Assembly (NCBI GenBank): GCA_044226045.1
Contig: JBGAHR010000005.1
Location: forward strand, 88,593 to 152,592
Direction of reading: 5' to 3'
Length of the DNA: 64,000 nucleotides
DNA from: Endoryza sp044226045
GTDB taxonomy: Bacteria; Bacteroidota; Bacteroidia; Chitinophagales; Chitinophagaceae
Position numbers and translations under genes: made by a program. This document shows positions 26,140 to 34,686 of this stretch, piece by piece (the stretch's first letter is position 1; the number at the start of each line of letters is the position of its first letter). The notes beneath the pieces are model-generated. The model had not been told where the DNA came from and did no database searches. It saw only the letters and a program-made list of their open reading frames with translations.

Positions 26140-27849
26140 ATGTCAACTACTACCCAGCGTCGATATGATCCCGTAAAATACAAGACACCAACCGGCAATA
26201 CCCTTTCGTGCAAAGGATGGATACAGGAAGCTGCCTTGCGTATGTTGCTGAACAACCTGAACCCGGACGTGGCAGAAAGACCCGACGACCTGATTGTTTA
26301 CGGAGGCCGGGGAAAAGCTGCCCGGAACTTTGAAGCGCTGGATAAGATTATCGCTTCTCTTCAAACGCTCGAGAATGATGAGAGCCTGCTGATTCAATCC
26401 GGAAAGCCTGTTGGTATTCTCAAAACACATAAAGACGCTCCGCGTGTATTACTCTCCAACTCACAGTTGGTACCACATTGGGCTACCTGGGAACATTTTG
26501 ATGAACTGGAAAGAAAAGGGCTGATGATGTACGGACAGATGACTGCCGGTTCATGGATATACATCGGATCACAGGGTATTGTGCAGGGAACTTATGAAAC
26601 CTATGCAGCGCTGGCCAGGAAACATTTTAATGGAAGTTTGCAGGGAACACTAAATGTCACCGCTGGTTTGGGAGGGATGGGTGGCGCCCAACCGCTGGCC
26701 ATCACCATGAATGGCGGCGTTGCCCTGGTGGCAGAGGTGGAAGAATGGAGAATCGACAAACGGCTTGAAACAAGATATCTCGATGAGAAATTCGATGAGA
26801 TAGATGCGGCTATCGACAGGGCACTTGAATTGAAAGCAAAAGGTGAAGGGCGAAGCATCGGCGTAAAAACAAATGCGGTCTTTCTGCTGCAAAGACTGTT
26901 GGAAAGAAGTGTTATTCCAGATACATTGACTGATCAGACCTCCGCACATGATCCGTTGATCGGCTACTGGCCACATGAACTGAGTTATGAGCAGGCGAAA
27001 ATATTGAGGGAAACCGATCCTGCCACTTATATCGCCAACGCTTATCATTCGATGCACAAGCATGTGCAGTTGATGATACAGTTGATGGACAAAGGCGCCA
27101 TTACATTTGATTATGGCAATAATATCCGTGCAAGGGCACAGGAGCACCACCAAAAACTCGTGGCACTCGGCAACGGAGAAGACATGTCCTCATTTGAAGG
27201 AAGGTATTTTGATTTTCCCGGTTTTGTGCCTGCCTATATACGTCCGTTGTTTTGCGAAGGCAAAGGTCCTTTTCGCTGGGCCGCATTGAGTGGTGATCCG
27301 AATGATATCGCAGTAACGGATGAAGTCGTTCGTCAACTCTTCCCGGAAAATAAATCGTTGTTAAGATGGCTTGATCTGGCGAAAGAAAAGATCGCCTTCC
27401 AGGGGTTGCCGGCAAGAATCTGCTGGCTGGGCCAGGGAGAAAGAGAAAAAGCAGGACTTGCCTTCAATGAACTGGTCAGAACAGGCCAGGTAAAAGCACC
27501 TATTGTTATCGGAAGAGATCACCTCGATACAGGATCAGTCGCCTCACCCAACCGTGAAACCGAAGGCATGCTCGATGGATCTGATGCTGTAGCCGACTGG
27601 CCCATTCTGAATGCCCTCGTGAATACAGCCGGTGGCGCCAGTTGGGTTTCTCTCCACCATGGAGGAGGAGTGGGGATGGGCTACAGCATTCATGCCGGTA
27701 TGGTGATTGTGGCCGATGGTACCCCGGATGCAGCAGCCAGACTGAAAAGAGTGCTGCGAAACGATCCCGGAATGGGTATCATTCGTCATGCAGACGCAGG
27801 CTACGAAATAGCCATCGGGGAACGGAAAAGGCATGGGTTGGACTTTTGA
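26140..27849 (+). CDS. hutU: Urocanate hydratase
   Basis: HutU converts urocanate to imidazolonepropionate with NAD+ as an electrophile. The 569-residue protein shows YIGSQGIVQGTYETY, TAGLGGMGGAQPLA, the NAD region and the C-terminal SWVSLHHGGGVGMGYS segment. It lies 52 bases after hutH. I start at ATG 26140; a TTG two codons before is less likely. The next enzyme, hutI, is about 33 kb downstream at 61.3 kb rather than here. No hutG or formimidoyltransferase is present in the window. Confidence 0.96.
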   Translation: MSTTTQRRYDPVKYKTPTGNTLSCKGWIQEAALRMLLNNLNPDVAERPDDLIVYGGRGKAARNFEALDKIIASLQTLENDESLLIQSGKPVGILKTHKDAPRVLLSNSQLVPHWATWEHFDELERKGLMMYGQMTAGSWIYIGSQGIVQGTYETYAALARKHFNGSLQGTLNVTAGLGGMGGAQPLAITMNGGVALVAEVEEWRIDKRLETRYLDEKFDEIDAAIDRALELKAKGEGRSIGVKTNAVFLLQRLLERSVIPDTLTDQTSAHDPLIGYWPHELSYEQAKILRETDPATYIANAYHSMHKHVQLMIQLMDKGAITFDYGNNIRARAQEHHQKLVALGNGEDMSSFEGRYFDFPGFVPAYIRPLFCEGKGPFRWAALSGDPNDIAVTDEVVRQLFPENKSLLRWLDLAKEKIAFQGLPARICWLGQGEREKAGLAFNELVRTGQVKAPIVIGRDHLDTGSVASPNRETEGMLDGSDAVADWPILNALVNTAGGASWVSLHHGGGVGMGYSIHAGMVIVADGTPDAAARLKRVLRNDPGMGIIRHADAGYEIAIGERKRHGLDF

Positions 27850-27851
27850 GC

Positions 27852-27893
27852 GGTTGGCGGTTGGCGGTTTGCAGTTTGCGGTTTGCAGTTGGT
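27852..27893 (+). repeat. Intergenic heptamer array, GGTTTGC type
   Basis: Six heptamers follow in phase just after the hutU stop: GGTTGGC twice, GGTTTGC, AGTTTGC, GGTTTGC and AGTTGGT. The period is exactly 7 bases. A GTTTGCAGT within it has an inverted partner ACTGCAAAC at about 27967-27975. Confidence 0.75.
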
Positions 27894-27983
27894 TACTAAA
27901 GTTCATAAAAGTAGCAGGTATAAAAATTCTACTATAAGTAATGAGTTTTATCGCCTTCAAGTTCTTACTGCAAACAAACCAAC

Positions 27984-28018
27984 GTGAAACGCTAAACGAT
28001 AAACGATAAACAACAAAC
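27984..28018 (+). repeat. Intergenic heptamer array, GATAAAC type
   Basis: Five in-phase heptamers GTGAAAC, GCTAAAC, GATAAAC, GATAAAC and AACAAAC lie just before the next gene. Together with the array at 27852 this intergenic region is largely 7-base repeats. Confidence 0.65.
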
Positions 28019-28034
28019 AAATCTTTCATTCATT

Positions 28035-28943
28035 ATGAAAACACGCCGCTCTTTTCTTCGTTCTGCCGCTTTGATGACGGCTGCCGTTTTAGGTGGTCGG
28101 TCCTTGGCAGCGCCTGTTGGATTGAAACGAAAACTGTCTTTCTCCACTTTGGGTTGTCCCGACTGGACATTGGATGAAATCATTTCCTTTGCAACCAGAA
28201 ATAAATACCAGGGCATTGAATTCAGGGGGCTTAAACGTGAAATGGATTTATATAAATGCCCGGAGTTTGCTGATAAAGCTTCGATAAAGAATACCCTTGA
28301 AAAACTGGCGGCCAACCGGCTGGCAGTGGTAAACCTGGGATCTTCCTGTACACTTCATTTTGCCAAACCGGAGGAAAGAAAGAAGCAGCTCGATGAAGGA
28401 AAAAAATTCATCGACCTGGCCCGGCAGCTCCATTGCCCATTCATAAGAGTGTTCCCCAATAATTTTCCCAAAGATCAGACCCGCGAACAAACAATGGATC
28501 TGATTGCTTCCGGACTGCTTGAACTGGCAACCTATGCCAAAGGCTCAAATGTAAAAGTATTGATGGAAACACATGGAGAACTGGTTCATACGGATGACCT
28601 CGTTCAAATCATGCAACAAGTGAACCATAAACAGGCAGGTCTGCTGTGGGATTTTTGCAATATGTGGAGCGTTACGAGGGAAGAGCCTTCTTACATGTAT
28701 CAGCAACTAAAACCTTATATCTATCACACCCATATTAAAGATGCCCGTATCGTAAACGGACAACCGCAATATGTTTTCCTGGGTAAAGGCGAAGTGCCCA
28801 TTTTCAAGGCCGTCGATCTGCTGACCAGGGATAATTTTAGTGGTTACTACAGTTTCGAATGGGAAAAACTGTGGCACCCGGAACTGGATGCGCCGGAGTT
28901 GGCTATTGCCGATTATCCTTCAGCCATGAATGCGCATTTATAG
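28035..28943 (+). CDS. Tat-exported sugar phosphate isomerase/epimerase-like protein
   Basis: This 302-residue protein has a twin-arginine-like leader (MKTRRSFLRSAALMTAAV) and a xylose isomerase-like TIM barrel: KLSFSTLGCPDWTLDEII, GIEFRGL, VLMETHGELVHTDD, GLLWDFCNMW, YIYHTHIKDA and FEWEKLW. The Glu, Asp, His metal-ligand positions typical of the fold are visible in these segments. Related Bacteroidota proteins are predicted to act on periplasmic sugars. The substrate is unknown. It follows a heptamer-rich intergenic region. Confidence 0.85.
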   Translation: MKTRRSFLRSAALMTAAVLGGRSLAAPVGLKRKLSFSTLGCPDWTLDEIISFATRNKYQGIEFRGLKREMDLYKCPEFADKASIKNTLEKLAANRLAVVNLGSSCTLHFAKPEERKKQLDEGKKFIDLARQLHCPFIRVFPNNFPKDQTREQTMDLIASGLLELATYAKGSNVKVLMETHGELVHTDDLVQIMQQVNHKQAGLLWDFCNMWSVTREEPSYMYQQLKPYIYHTHIKDARIVNGQPQYVFLGKGEVPIFKAVDLLTRDNFSGYYSFEWEKLWHPELDAPELAIADYPSAMNAHL

Positions 28944-29049
28944 TTGCTTTTCGCGACATAAAAATTGATTGATTATTCTGTTTTCCTCGTTTGATAATTT
29001 TTCCTAATTTTTGACTGCTAACGATTGTCAAAAACCAAATTGACTTGCC

Positions 29050-29382
29050 ATGGCTGAATTAACCTTTCAGGATGCCGGTTTGTTACAGCAATTGATTCAA
29101 AACAAGACCGAGGTTCGCAGCATAGAAAGCATTCTTCAATCAAAGGGATATGATCCGGAAAGAATTCATTTGCTTACCCGCGAATTCAAAAGAATCAGGG
29201 CTTCCCGCCGGCAATTCAAAGGATTTATTTTACTGGGAGGCGGCGCTTTACTTGGATTTATCAGTTGTGTGACGACGCTGATCAATCCCATACCCGAATT
29301 ATACAACCTTATCCTGTATGGTTTGACCTCAGTGGCATTGGCTGGAATGATCATGGGATTATATTATATTTTCGAAGACTAG
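29050..29382 (+). CDS. Small membrane protein of unknown function
   Basis: This 110-residue protein has a cytoplasmic-looking N-terminal half (about 1-55, helix-rich with basic end KRIRASRRQFKG) and two membrane helices (about 57-78 and 84-105). Short C-terminal FED. I recognise no family. It has its own start after a 106-base gap; an off-by-one TAATTTTTG box lies upstream. Confidence 0.65.
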   Translation: MAELTFQDAGLLQQLIQNKTEVRSIESILQSKGYDPERIHLLTREFKRIRASRRQFKGFILLGGGALLGFISCVTTLINPIPELYNLILYGLTSVALAGMIMGLYYIFED

Positions 29383-29416
29383 AATGTATTAACTTCAGAC
29401 AATACACCATCACTAA

Positions 29417-29806
29417 ATGCCTGTCAGTAAATCGAAGCCTGCTACCATCGAAGCGTATATTGCATCCTGCCCGGTTGACATTCAAGACCGGCTTCACCAG
29501 ATACTCGCTACAGTTCGACAGGCTGCCCCGCATGCTACAGAGTCTTTGAAATGGAGCATGCCTGCCCATTCTCTTCAGAAAATCCTGGTAACCTATAAAG
29601 CATTCAGGAATCATATCGGGTTTTATCCAATGCCTTCTGCCATCAAGGCTTTTTCGAAAGAATTGAAGCATTTCAAAACCGCCACAGGCTCTATCCAGTT
29701 GCCGCACGATAAACCGTTGCCCATCGCCTTATTGAAAAAGATTGTAAAATTCCGGGTGAAAGAGGACAAAGAAGGTTCCATCCGGTGGCGTACCAGCAGA
29801 TCCTAA
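29417..29806 (+). CDS. DUF1801 domain protein
   Basis: This 129-residue protein matches DUF1801 (YdhG-like): IEAYIASCPVDIQDRLHQIL, then FRNHIGFYPMPSAIKAFSKEL and the C-terminal PLPIALLKKIVKFRVKED. Some members are described as iron-chaperone-like, but the family function is not settled. It starts 34 bases after the small membrane protein. Confidence 0.88.
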   Translation: MPVSKSKPATIEAYIASCPVDIQDRLHQILATVRQAAPHATESLKWSMPAHSLQKILVTYKAFRNHIGFYPMPSAIKAFSKELKHFKTATGSIQLPHDKPLPIALLKKIVKFRVKEDKEGSIRWRTSRS

Positions 29807-29827
29807 ACCAACCAATACTATAACTGT

Positions 29828-30904
29828 ATGCAAAAATTTCTACTGCTGCTTTTACTGGTTTCTGCCGGTATCGGCACGTCATCTGCCCAAAATCAGTTGG
29901 CCTATCATCAGGAAATCCGGCAAACGGCCGATCAGTTCATCGCCTCGCTCAGTCCGCTGCAACAAAGAGGAGCCTTGCTCAGCTTTGAAGACTCCGCCCG
30001 CCAGACCTGGAACAATTTACCTGTAGGACTCAGACCAAGGGCCGGTATCTCCATCGGATCGATGAATGATGACCAGCGGAAAATATTACACCGGATTCTT
30101 TCCGCTTGTCTCAGTTCACAGGGATACCTGAAGGCAACGAGTATCATGCACCTCGATAACCTCCTCAATACCCTGTATGATAGTCTGTACTACCGTCAAA
30201 GTATAGATGACAACGTATATAAGATGGTCAAAGACCTGAAATGGAGTCATCGTAATTTTTACCTGGCCTTTTTTGGAAAGCCGGGAGACGCCAAATGGAG
30301 TATCAAAGTGGAAGGACATCATCTATCGATCAATTTCACCTTCCTGAACGACCAGTTATCCGTTACTCCTTTTTTTATCGGTACCGATCCGGCAGAATAT
30401 CCGATCGGCGAATATGCCGGATGGAGAGTACTGGGTCAGGAGGAAGACCTGGGTTTGTCTTTGATGAAATCGCTTGACGCCACTATGCAGAAGAAAGTAA
30501 TCATCAGTGATAAGGTTCCGGCAGATATTATCACTTCTGCCGAAAGCGGGATCAGATTGATCGACTACCAGGGAGTGCCGGCCTCGCAATTGACTAAGGA
30601 ACAAAAATCCCTGCTGCTGTATATTATCCGCGAATTTGTATTTAACATGGAATATGATAAGGCCATGATAGAATACAACAAGATTTTGAAAGCGGGTATT
30701 GACAAGATTTATTTCGCCTGGATTGGCCCGGTACAGGAATTCAAACCTCACTATTATGTTATCAACGGTCCCAATTTCCTCATCGAGTTCGACAACCATG
30801 GCTTCAACAATGATGGCAATCATATTCATGCCATCTGGCGGGAGAAGGGAAATGAATACGGGGAAGATGTTTTGAAAAAGCATTACCAGTCCGAAAAGCA
30901 TTAA
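29828..30904 (+). CDS. DUF3500 domain secreted protein
   Basis: This 358-residue protein has a signal peptide ending SSAQNQ and the DUF3500 pattern through its length, including WNNLPVGLRPRAGISIGSMN, QRKILHRILSACLSSQGYLK, HHLSINFTFLNDQLSVTPFF, FAWIGP and the C-terminal NHIHAIWREKGNEYG. Family function is unknown. It probably acts in the periplasm or outside the cell. It follows the DUF1801 gene by 21 bases. Confidence 0.87.
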   Translation: MQKFLLLLLLVSAGIGTSSAQNQLAYHQEIRQTADQFIASLSPLQQRGALLSFEDSARQTWNNLPVGLRPRAGISIGSMNDDQRKILHRILSACLSSQGYLKATSIMHLDNLLNTLYDSLYYRQSIDDNVYKMVKDLKWSHRNFYLAFFGKPGDAKWSIKVEGHHLSINFTFLNDQLSVTPFFIGTDPAEYPIGEYAGWRVLGQEEDLGLSLMKSLDATMQKKVIISDKVPADIITSAESGIRLIDYQGVPASQLTKEQKSLLLYIIREFVFNMEYDKAMIEYNKILKAGIDKIYFAWIGPVQEFKPHYYVINGPNFLIEFDNHGFNNDGNHIHAIWREKGNEYGEDVLKKHYQSEKH

Positions 30905-30923
30905 CATGCATCGGGTTGAGAGA

Positions 30924-30953
30924 TGACGTAATTACCCCGAAAATTGACGTAAT
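30924..30953 (+). promoter_or_regulatory. Paired TGACGTAAT direct repeat, possible operator
   Basis: TGACGTAAT occurs at 30924-30932 and again at 30945-30953, 21 bases apart, about two DNA turns. The pair lies just after the DUF3500 stop and 65-94 bases before the SRPBCC start. A dimeric regulator site is possible; no regulator gene is adjacent. Confidence 0.35.
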
Positions 30954-31017
30954 GCCACAGTTTTTGAAACAGGTATTTTATTGAAGTTTGTGTTATCAAA
31001 TCAAATAACAACAACAA

Positions 31018-31455
31018 ATGAATACCATGGAAAAAACAATGATTACCATCGAAACAACCGTAAACGTACCGGTTTCGCAAGCTTGGAAAATTTTTAACTC
31101 GCCGGAACATGTCACCAAATGGAACCATGCCTCTGACGACTGGCATTCACCTCATGCGGAGAACGATCTTAGACCGGGCGGAAACTTCAAATATCGGATG
31201 GAAGCCAAAGACGGCAGCTTCGGTTTTGACTTCGGAGGCGTCTATACCGCTGTAGAAGAAAATAAAATGATCCGGTACACAATGGGTGATGGTCGCGAGG
31301 TAGAAGTACTGTTTACTGAAGACGGAAAGAATCGCACCCATATTAAAGAGACTTTTGATGCCGAAAATATGCACGATCCCGAAATGCAGAAGAACGGCTG
31401 GCAGGCCATTCTCAACAATTTCCGCGATTATGCCGAATCCGTAGCAACTTCCTAA
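31018..31455 (+). CDS. SRPBCC / AHSA1-like domain protein
   Basis: This 145-residue single-domain protein has the AHSA1-type START fold pattern: TVNVPVSQAWKIFNSPEHVTKWN, RPGGNFKYRMEAKDG, GVYTAVEENKMIRYTMGDGR and the C-terminal helix MQKNGWQAILNNFRDYAE. Such proteins bind small hydrophobic ligands; the ligand is unknown. The ATG at 31018 or the third codon Met may start it. A strong terminator follows. Confidence 0.9.
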   Translation: MNTMEKTMITIETTVNVPVSQAWKIFNSPEHVTKWNHASDDWHSPHAENDLRPGGNFKYRMEAKDGSFGFDFGGVYTAVEENKMIRYTMGDGREVEVLFTEDGKNRTHIKETFDAENMHDPEMQKNGWQAILNNFRDYAESVATS

Positions 31456-31492
31456 GGTACATTTTGGGGAATTCCGGTTACAACCTGTTTAT

Positions 31493-31530
31493 AATAAACC
31501 GCGCCTTTCTGCGCGGTTTATTGCTTTTTA
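31493..31530 (+). terminator. Rho-independent terminator
   Basis: A perfect 12-bp stem AATAAACCGCGC/GCGCGGTTTATT with loop CTTTCT is followed by GCTTTTTA. It separates the SRPBCC gene from the TonB gene. Confidence 0.85.
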
Positions 31531-31587
31531 TCTGCTGGCATTCAAATTGTCCATCCATGTTTGATTCATCACTAAAAATGAACAATT

Positions 31588-32166
31588 ATGGTAACAAAAT
31601 ACTGGAAAACAATTTCGATTACATCCCTGCTGTTTACTACCCTGGTGTTTTCATCCTGCGAAAGCCAGGATTACAAAAAGTATGACGAGAAAACAAGCAA
31701 AAATGCAAGCATTGAGGAACCAGCTGGCGAGGCAGATCGAATGGCGGATGGCGGAACTTCCCTGAAGAAAAAAGGAAAAGTTTCCGTGGCTGCCGAACAA
31801 AACGCTTCCTCCCATGCTAATAAAAAGATGTATAGAAAAGATGCCTTGGGCGTGTATGACCAGGTTGAAATGCAACCTGTGTTCCCGGGTGGCGAAGCCG
31901 CTTTATCTAATTTTGTAGAGACCAACCTGGTATATCCGGAAAATGCCATCGACCGGAATGTGGAAGGTACCGTGCGGGTTCAATTTGTTGTTGACGAAAA
32001 AGGCAATGTAAAAAATCCTGTAGTGGCCGGAGAGAAAACAGGCCAGGGTCTTGATGAAGCGGCCATGGAAGTGATCAGGAAAATGCCGGCATGGACACCC
32101 GGTCAGGTAAACGGGAAGAATGTAAAAACCAGGCTGGTACTGCCAATCACGTACAGGCTAGAATAA
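31588..32166 (+). CDS. TonB C-terminal domain lipoprotein
   Basis: This 192-residue protein has a lipoprotein signal (Cys24 after TLVFSS), a charged low-complexity linker (about 30-85) and a TonB C-terminal domain (about 92-190: FPGGEAALSNFVETNLVYP, VEGTVRVQFVVDEKGNV, AAMEVIRKMPAWTPG and the final LPITYRLE). Usual TonB has an N-terminal membrane helix; a lipid anchor points to a different attachment. It could contact outer-membrane TonB-dependent receptors or act in another complex. No ExbB/ExbD genes are nearby. Confidence 0.87.
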   Translation: MVTKYWKTISITSLLFTTLVFSSCESQDYKKYDEKTSKNASIEEPAGEADRMADGGTSLKKKGKVSVAAEQNASSHANKKMYRKDALGVYDQVEMQPVFPGGEAALSNFVETNLVYPENAIDRNVEGTVRVQFVVDEKGNVKNPVVAGEKTGQGLDEAAMEVIRKMPAWTPGQVNGKNVKTRLVLPITYRLE

Positions 32167-32192
32167 CTCGCCATATATGTTCCTTTTTTATC

Positions 32193-32224
32193 CAGAAGGT
32201 CCCGCGTTGTCGGGACTTTCTGTT
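32193..32224 (+). terminator. Terminator-like hairpin after the TonB gene
   Basis: The arms CAGAAGGTCCCG and CGGGACTTTCTG pair over 11-12 bases with one mismatch; the tail is short (TTT then A-rich). Confidence 0.65.
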
Positions 32225-32238
32225 TAAAAGGAAGGTTG

Positions 32239-32246
32239 TAATTTTG
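32239..32246 (+). promoter_or_regulatory. -7 box for the GNAT gene
   Basis: TAATTTTG, a perfect TAnnTTTG, lies 15 bases before ATG 32262. It marks the true start of that gene and rules out a longer N-terminal frame that begins inside the TonB gene. Confidence 0.55.
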
Positions 32247-32261
32247 CGTTTTATTGATGCC

Positions 32262-32804
32262 ATGAAAGAATCCATCACATTTGAACTGCAACCAGTCCTT
32301 GACAATGAATGGGTGCATATGCGTCCGTTATCAGCCGATGATTTTGAATCGCTTTACCAGGTAGCTTCTGATCCATTGATCTGGGAACAACATCCTAATA
32401 AAGACCGTTACAAAAGGGAGGTGTTTGAAAATTATTTCAAAGGGGCTATGGAATCCGGAGGGGCGCTGGCGGTTTTTGATCAAAAAAACGGCGAGATGAT
32501 CGGATGCAGCCGCTTCTATGACCTGGATCCGGCTGAATCTACCGTGTTGATCGGTTACACATTTGTCGCCCGCCGTTGCTGGGGGCTACCCTATAACCGA
32601 TCCATGAAAACATTGATGATCAACCACGCGTTTAATTATATAGACAAAGTGATCTTTCACATTGGCAAAAACAATACACGCTCCCGTATTGCGATGGAAA
32701 GGGTAGGAGGCAAACTGGAAGGTTTTTTATCTGTTCCCTATTATGGCGAGGCTGCCAGTGAAAACTGCGTGTATAGTATTACCCGGAAAGATTGGATGCC
32801 TTAG
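32262..32804 (+). CDS. GNAT N-acetyltransferase (RimJ/RimL-like)
   Basis: This 180-residue protein carries a GNAT domain: VHMRPLSADDFESLYQVASDPLIWEQHP at the start, EMIGCSRFYDLDPAESTVLIGYTFVARRCWG in the core and FHIGKNNTRSRIAMERVGGKLEG near the end, a pattern of the RimJ/RimL type that acetylates N-termini or small molecules with acetyl-CoA. The target is unknown. Start chosen from the promoter box and the family start MKESITFELQP. Confidence 0.88.
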   Translation: MKESITFELQPVLDNEWVHMRPLSADDFESLYQVASDPLIWEQHPNKDRYKREVFENYFKGAMESGGALAVFDQKNGEMIGCSRFYDLDPAESTVLIGYTFVARRCWGLPYNRSMKTLMINHAFNYIDKVIFHIGKNNTRSRIAMERVGGKLEGFLSVPYYGEAASENCVYSITRKDWMP

Positions 32805-32937
32805 AAATTTGATTTATCAGGTTTTGTTAAGATATTGCCAACGTTACCAAGCGAATCAAGATATACATCAGGGTTAGTGTGTATTTCGCCCATCCTGATC
32901 ATCAAAAAGTAAAGAGGTTCTGATTAAACTGTAACAC

Positions 32938-33405
32938 ATGAAGAAAAATTATCTCTACCTGGCTGTCATCATTGCCCTGTTCATACCCGGATATGGTGTA
33001 GCGCAAGCTAAGATACCCGCCAGCTGGCAGCCGGGAATGAAGATTACAGCCAATTACAGCGGCGGTCAATCTCCTTATTCTTATAACCTGGAGATTACCG
33101 ACAGTCTCAGCACTTTTAAATTGAGAACCCAGAACGGTCAAAAAAACTACCGGAAAACATTCAGCAAAGAGGAACTGGATAATATTCTTAAATTCCTCTC
33201 CGCCCAAAAATTTGACAGGATCAAATCTGAATACACCGGTTTTACGCATGACAAGGCTTCGCAGTCGATTATCCTGAGTTGGGGAAGGGAATCCGTCGGC
33301 GCCTCCCAAAGCAGCAACCAAAGTATCGTAGAAAGTTACCGCGAAAACTTTGCTGCCATCGAACAATACCTGCAGGAATTATTTGATAAATCAGGAAAAA
33401 AATAA
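32938..33405 (+). CDS. Secreted protein of unknown function
   Basis: This 155-residue protein has a signal peptide ending YGVAQAK and a strand-rich body with SWQPGMKITANYSGGQSPYS and a helix FSKEELDNILKFLSAQKFDRI. I do not recognise a family. It converges with the amine oxidase gene and overlaps its 3' end by 15 bases. Confidence 0.65.
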   Translation: MKKNYLYLAVIIALFIPGYGVAQAKIPASWQPGMKITANYSGGQSPYSYNLEITDSLSTFKLRTQNGQKNYRKTFSKEELDNILKFLSAQKFDRIKSEYTGFTHDKASQSIILSWGRESVGASQSSNQSIVESYRENFAAIEQYLQELFDKSGKK

Positions 33406-34653
33406 CCTCATAATTTCTGTAGCGGCTCTTTTGCCGGAATGAAGGGCTGCTTCCACCGTTCCCTGTAATGGTCCTTCGTATAATGCCTCCCCGGCAAGGA
33501 ATATCCGTTCGGCCTGGGGTTTCATCAGGTATTCTTTTGCTTCCCGATAACCGGGCTTATTATAGCTGTAACCGCCCCTGATATGCGTTCTCTGATCCCA
33601 CTTAAATATCCGAAGAGATCGCAGATTGTTTTTTATTTCCGCTGGAGGTATGCCGAAAATTCCACTTAAAGAATCAGTCACTATCTCACTGAGCTGATCA
33701 TTCTCCAGTTTCGACATAAAATGCGCAGACGGTCCTCCGATCCAGCCGGTCAGTAAACAACTCTGGTTGTCCTGTGTCCACCAGGTAGGTATCATTTCGT
33801 TACTCAACATAAATCCGACACCAGGCCGGATAGATTGCCAGATCGGACTTTTGAATTCAACAATACATTTCAGAACGGAACCAAATCCCAATTGTTCAAT
33901 AGCCTGTTGAAACCGGGGGTCCATCGGATGAAAGCTGACCGAGCCAGACTGTAAAACACCTACTGAAGCAGTAAAGAGCAGTGTCTTTGCATGGAACTTT
34001 CGGTCATCGATTGTATGAGCGATTACTTCCGCTCCCTGTATTTCGATGCTGTTTACTTCCGCTCCGAACCATATTTCTGTTTTATGTTTCCTGGCTTCCT
34101 GCAGCAGAAAATTCATTAACCGGCTGTAGCCACCATCCACCCGGTATTGATGCGAAGGGTCTTCCGACCATTCATCCACCAGGGCCTTTGCGGAAGCGTT
34201 TGTAATATCCGCCAGGTCATAGCCTTCCGCAAAACGAGTGATCCTTTCCCTGAGCATATCATACTCCCCTTCAGGAAAATACCTGTTAAGCACTTCCAGG
34301 ATCGTTGTATCTTCTTTCTCTTCAATAACCTTTTGTACAAAGCTATCGATGGGATCCATTTCATCCTCTTCCGGGAACCAAACACCATTGACAACGGGTA
34401 CCATCTCGCCGACAGTTTTGTTGGCTGCGATTCCTGCCTGTTGCAGCAATTGAAACGTGATCTCCAGGTCTCCATGAATGAATTCCGCTCCGGCTTCAAA
34501 CTGGAATACGCCGGCTTTATCATACACCGAATGTATTCTTCCTCCAATGATATCAGCAGCTTCCAGAATGGCAACCGAACAGCCTTTCTCTGCCAGTTCC
34601 CGGGCTGCCATTAATCCTGCCGCGCCTGCACCAATTACCAATACATCAATCAT
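33391..34653 (-). CDS. FAD-dependent amine oxidase-like oxidoreductase
   Basis: This 420-residue flavoprotein begins with a dinucleotide-binding motif (VLVIGAGAAGLMAARELAEKG), the Glu-containing ILEAADIIGGRI loop, and the amine-oxidase pattern FEAGAEFIHGD. The C-terminal FAD segment (IFLAGEALYEGPLQGTVEAALHSGKRAA) is intact. It oxidises an amine, possibly a polyamine or aromatic amine. It lies 33 bases downstream of a carboxylesterase gene on the same strand. Confidence 0.9.
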   Translation of the reverse strand: MIDVLVIGAGAAGLMAARELAEKGCSVAILEAADIIGGRIHSVYDKAGVFQFEAGAEFIHGDLEITFQLLQQAGIAANKTVGEMVPVVNGVWFPEEDEMDPIDSFVQKVIEEKEDTTILEVLNRYFPEGEYDMLRERITRFAEGYDLADITNASAKALVDEWSEDPSHQYRVDGGYSRLMNFLLQEARKHKTEIWFGAEVNSIEIQGAEVIAHTIDDRKFHAKTLLFTASVGVLQSGSVSFHPMDPRFQQAIEQLGFGSVLKCIVEFKSPIWQSIRPGVGFMLSNEMIPTWWTQDNQSCLLTGWIGGPSAHFMSKLENDQLSEIVTDSLSGIFGIPPAEIKNNLRSLRIFKWDQRTHIRGGYSYNKPGYREAKEYLMKPQAERIFLAGEALYEGPLQGTVEAALHSGKRAATEIMRLFFS

Positions 34654-34686
34654 GATAGCATCTTTATCCTTCGTATACCGATGACA

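Noticed and set aside
32091..32261. 57-residue N-terminal extension of the GNAT gene
   Set aside because: It overlaps the TonB domain gene, spans a terminator-like hairpin and a perfect -7 box, and is unlike any GNAT start.
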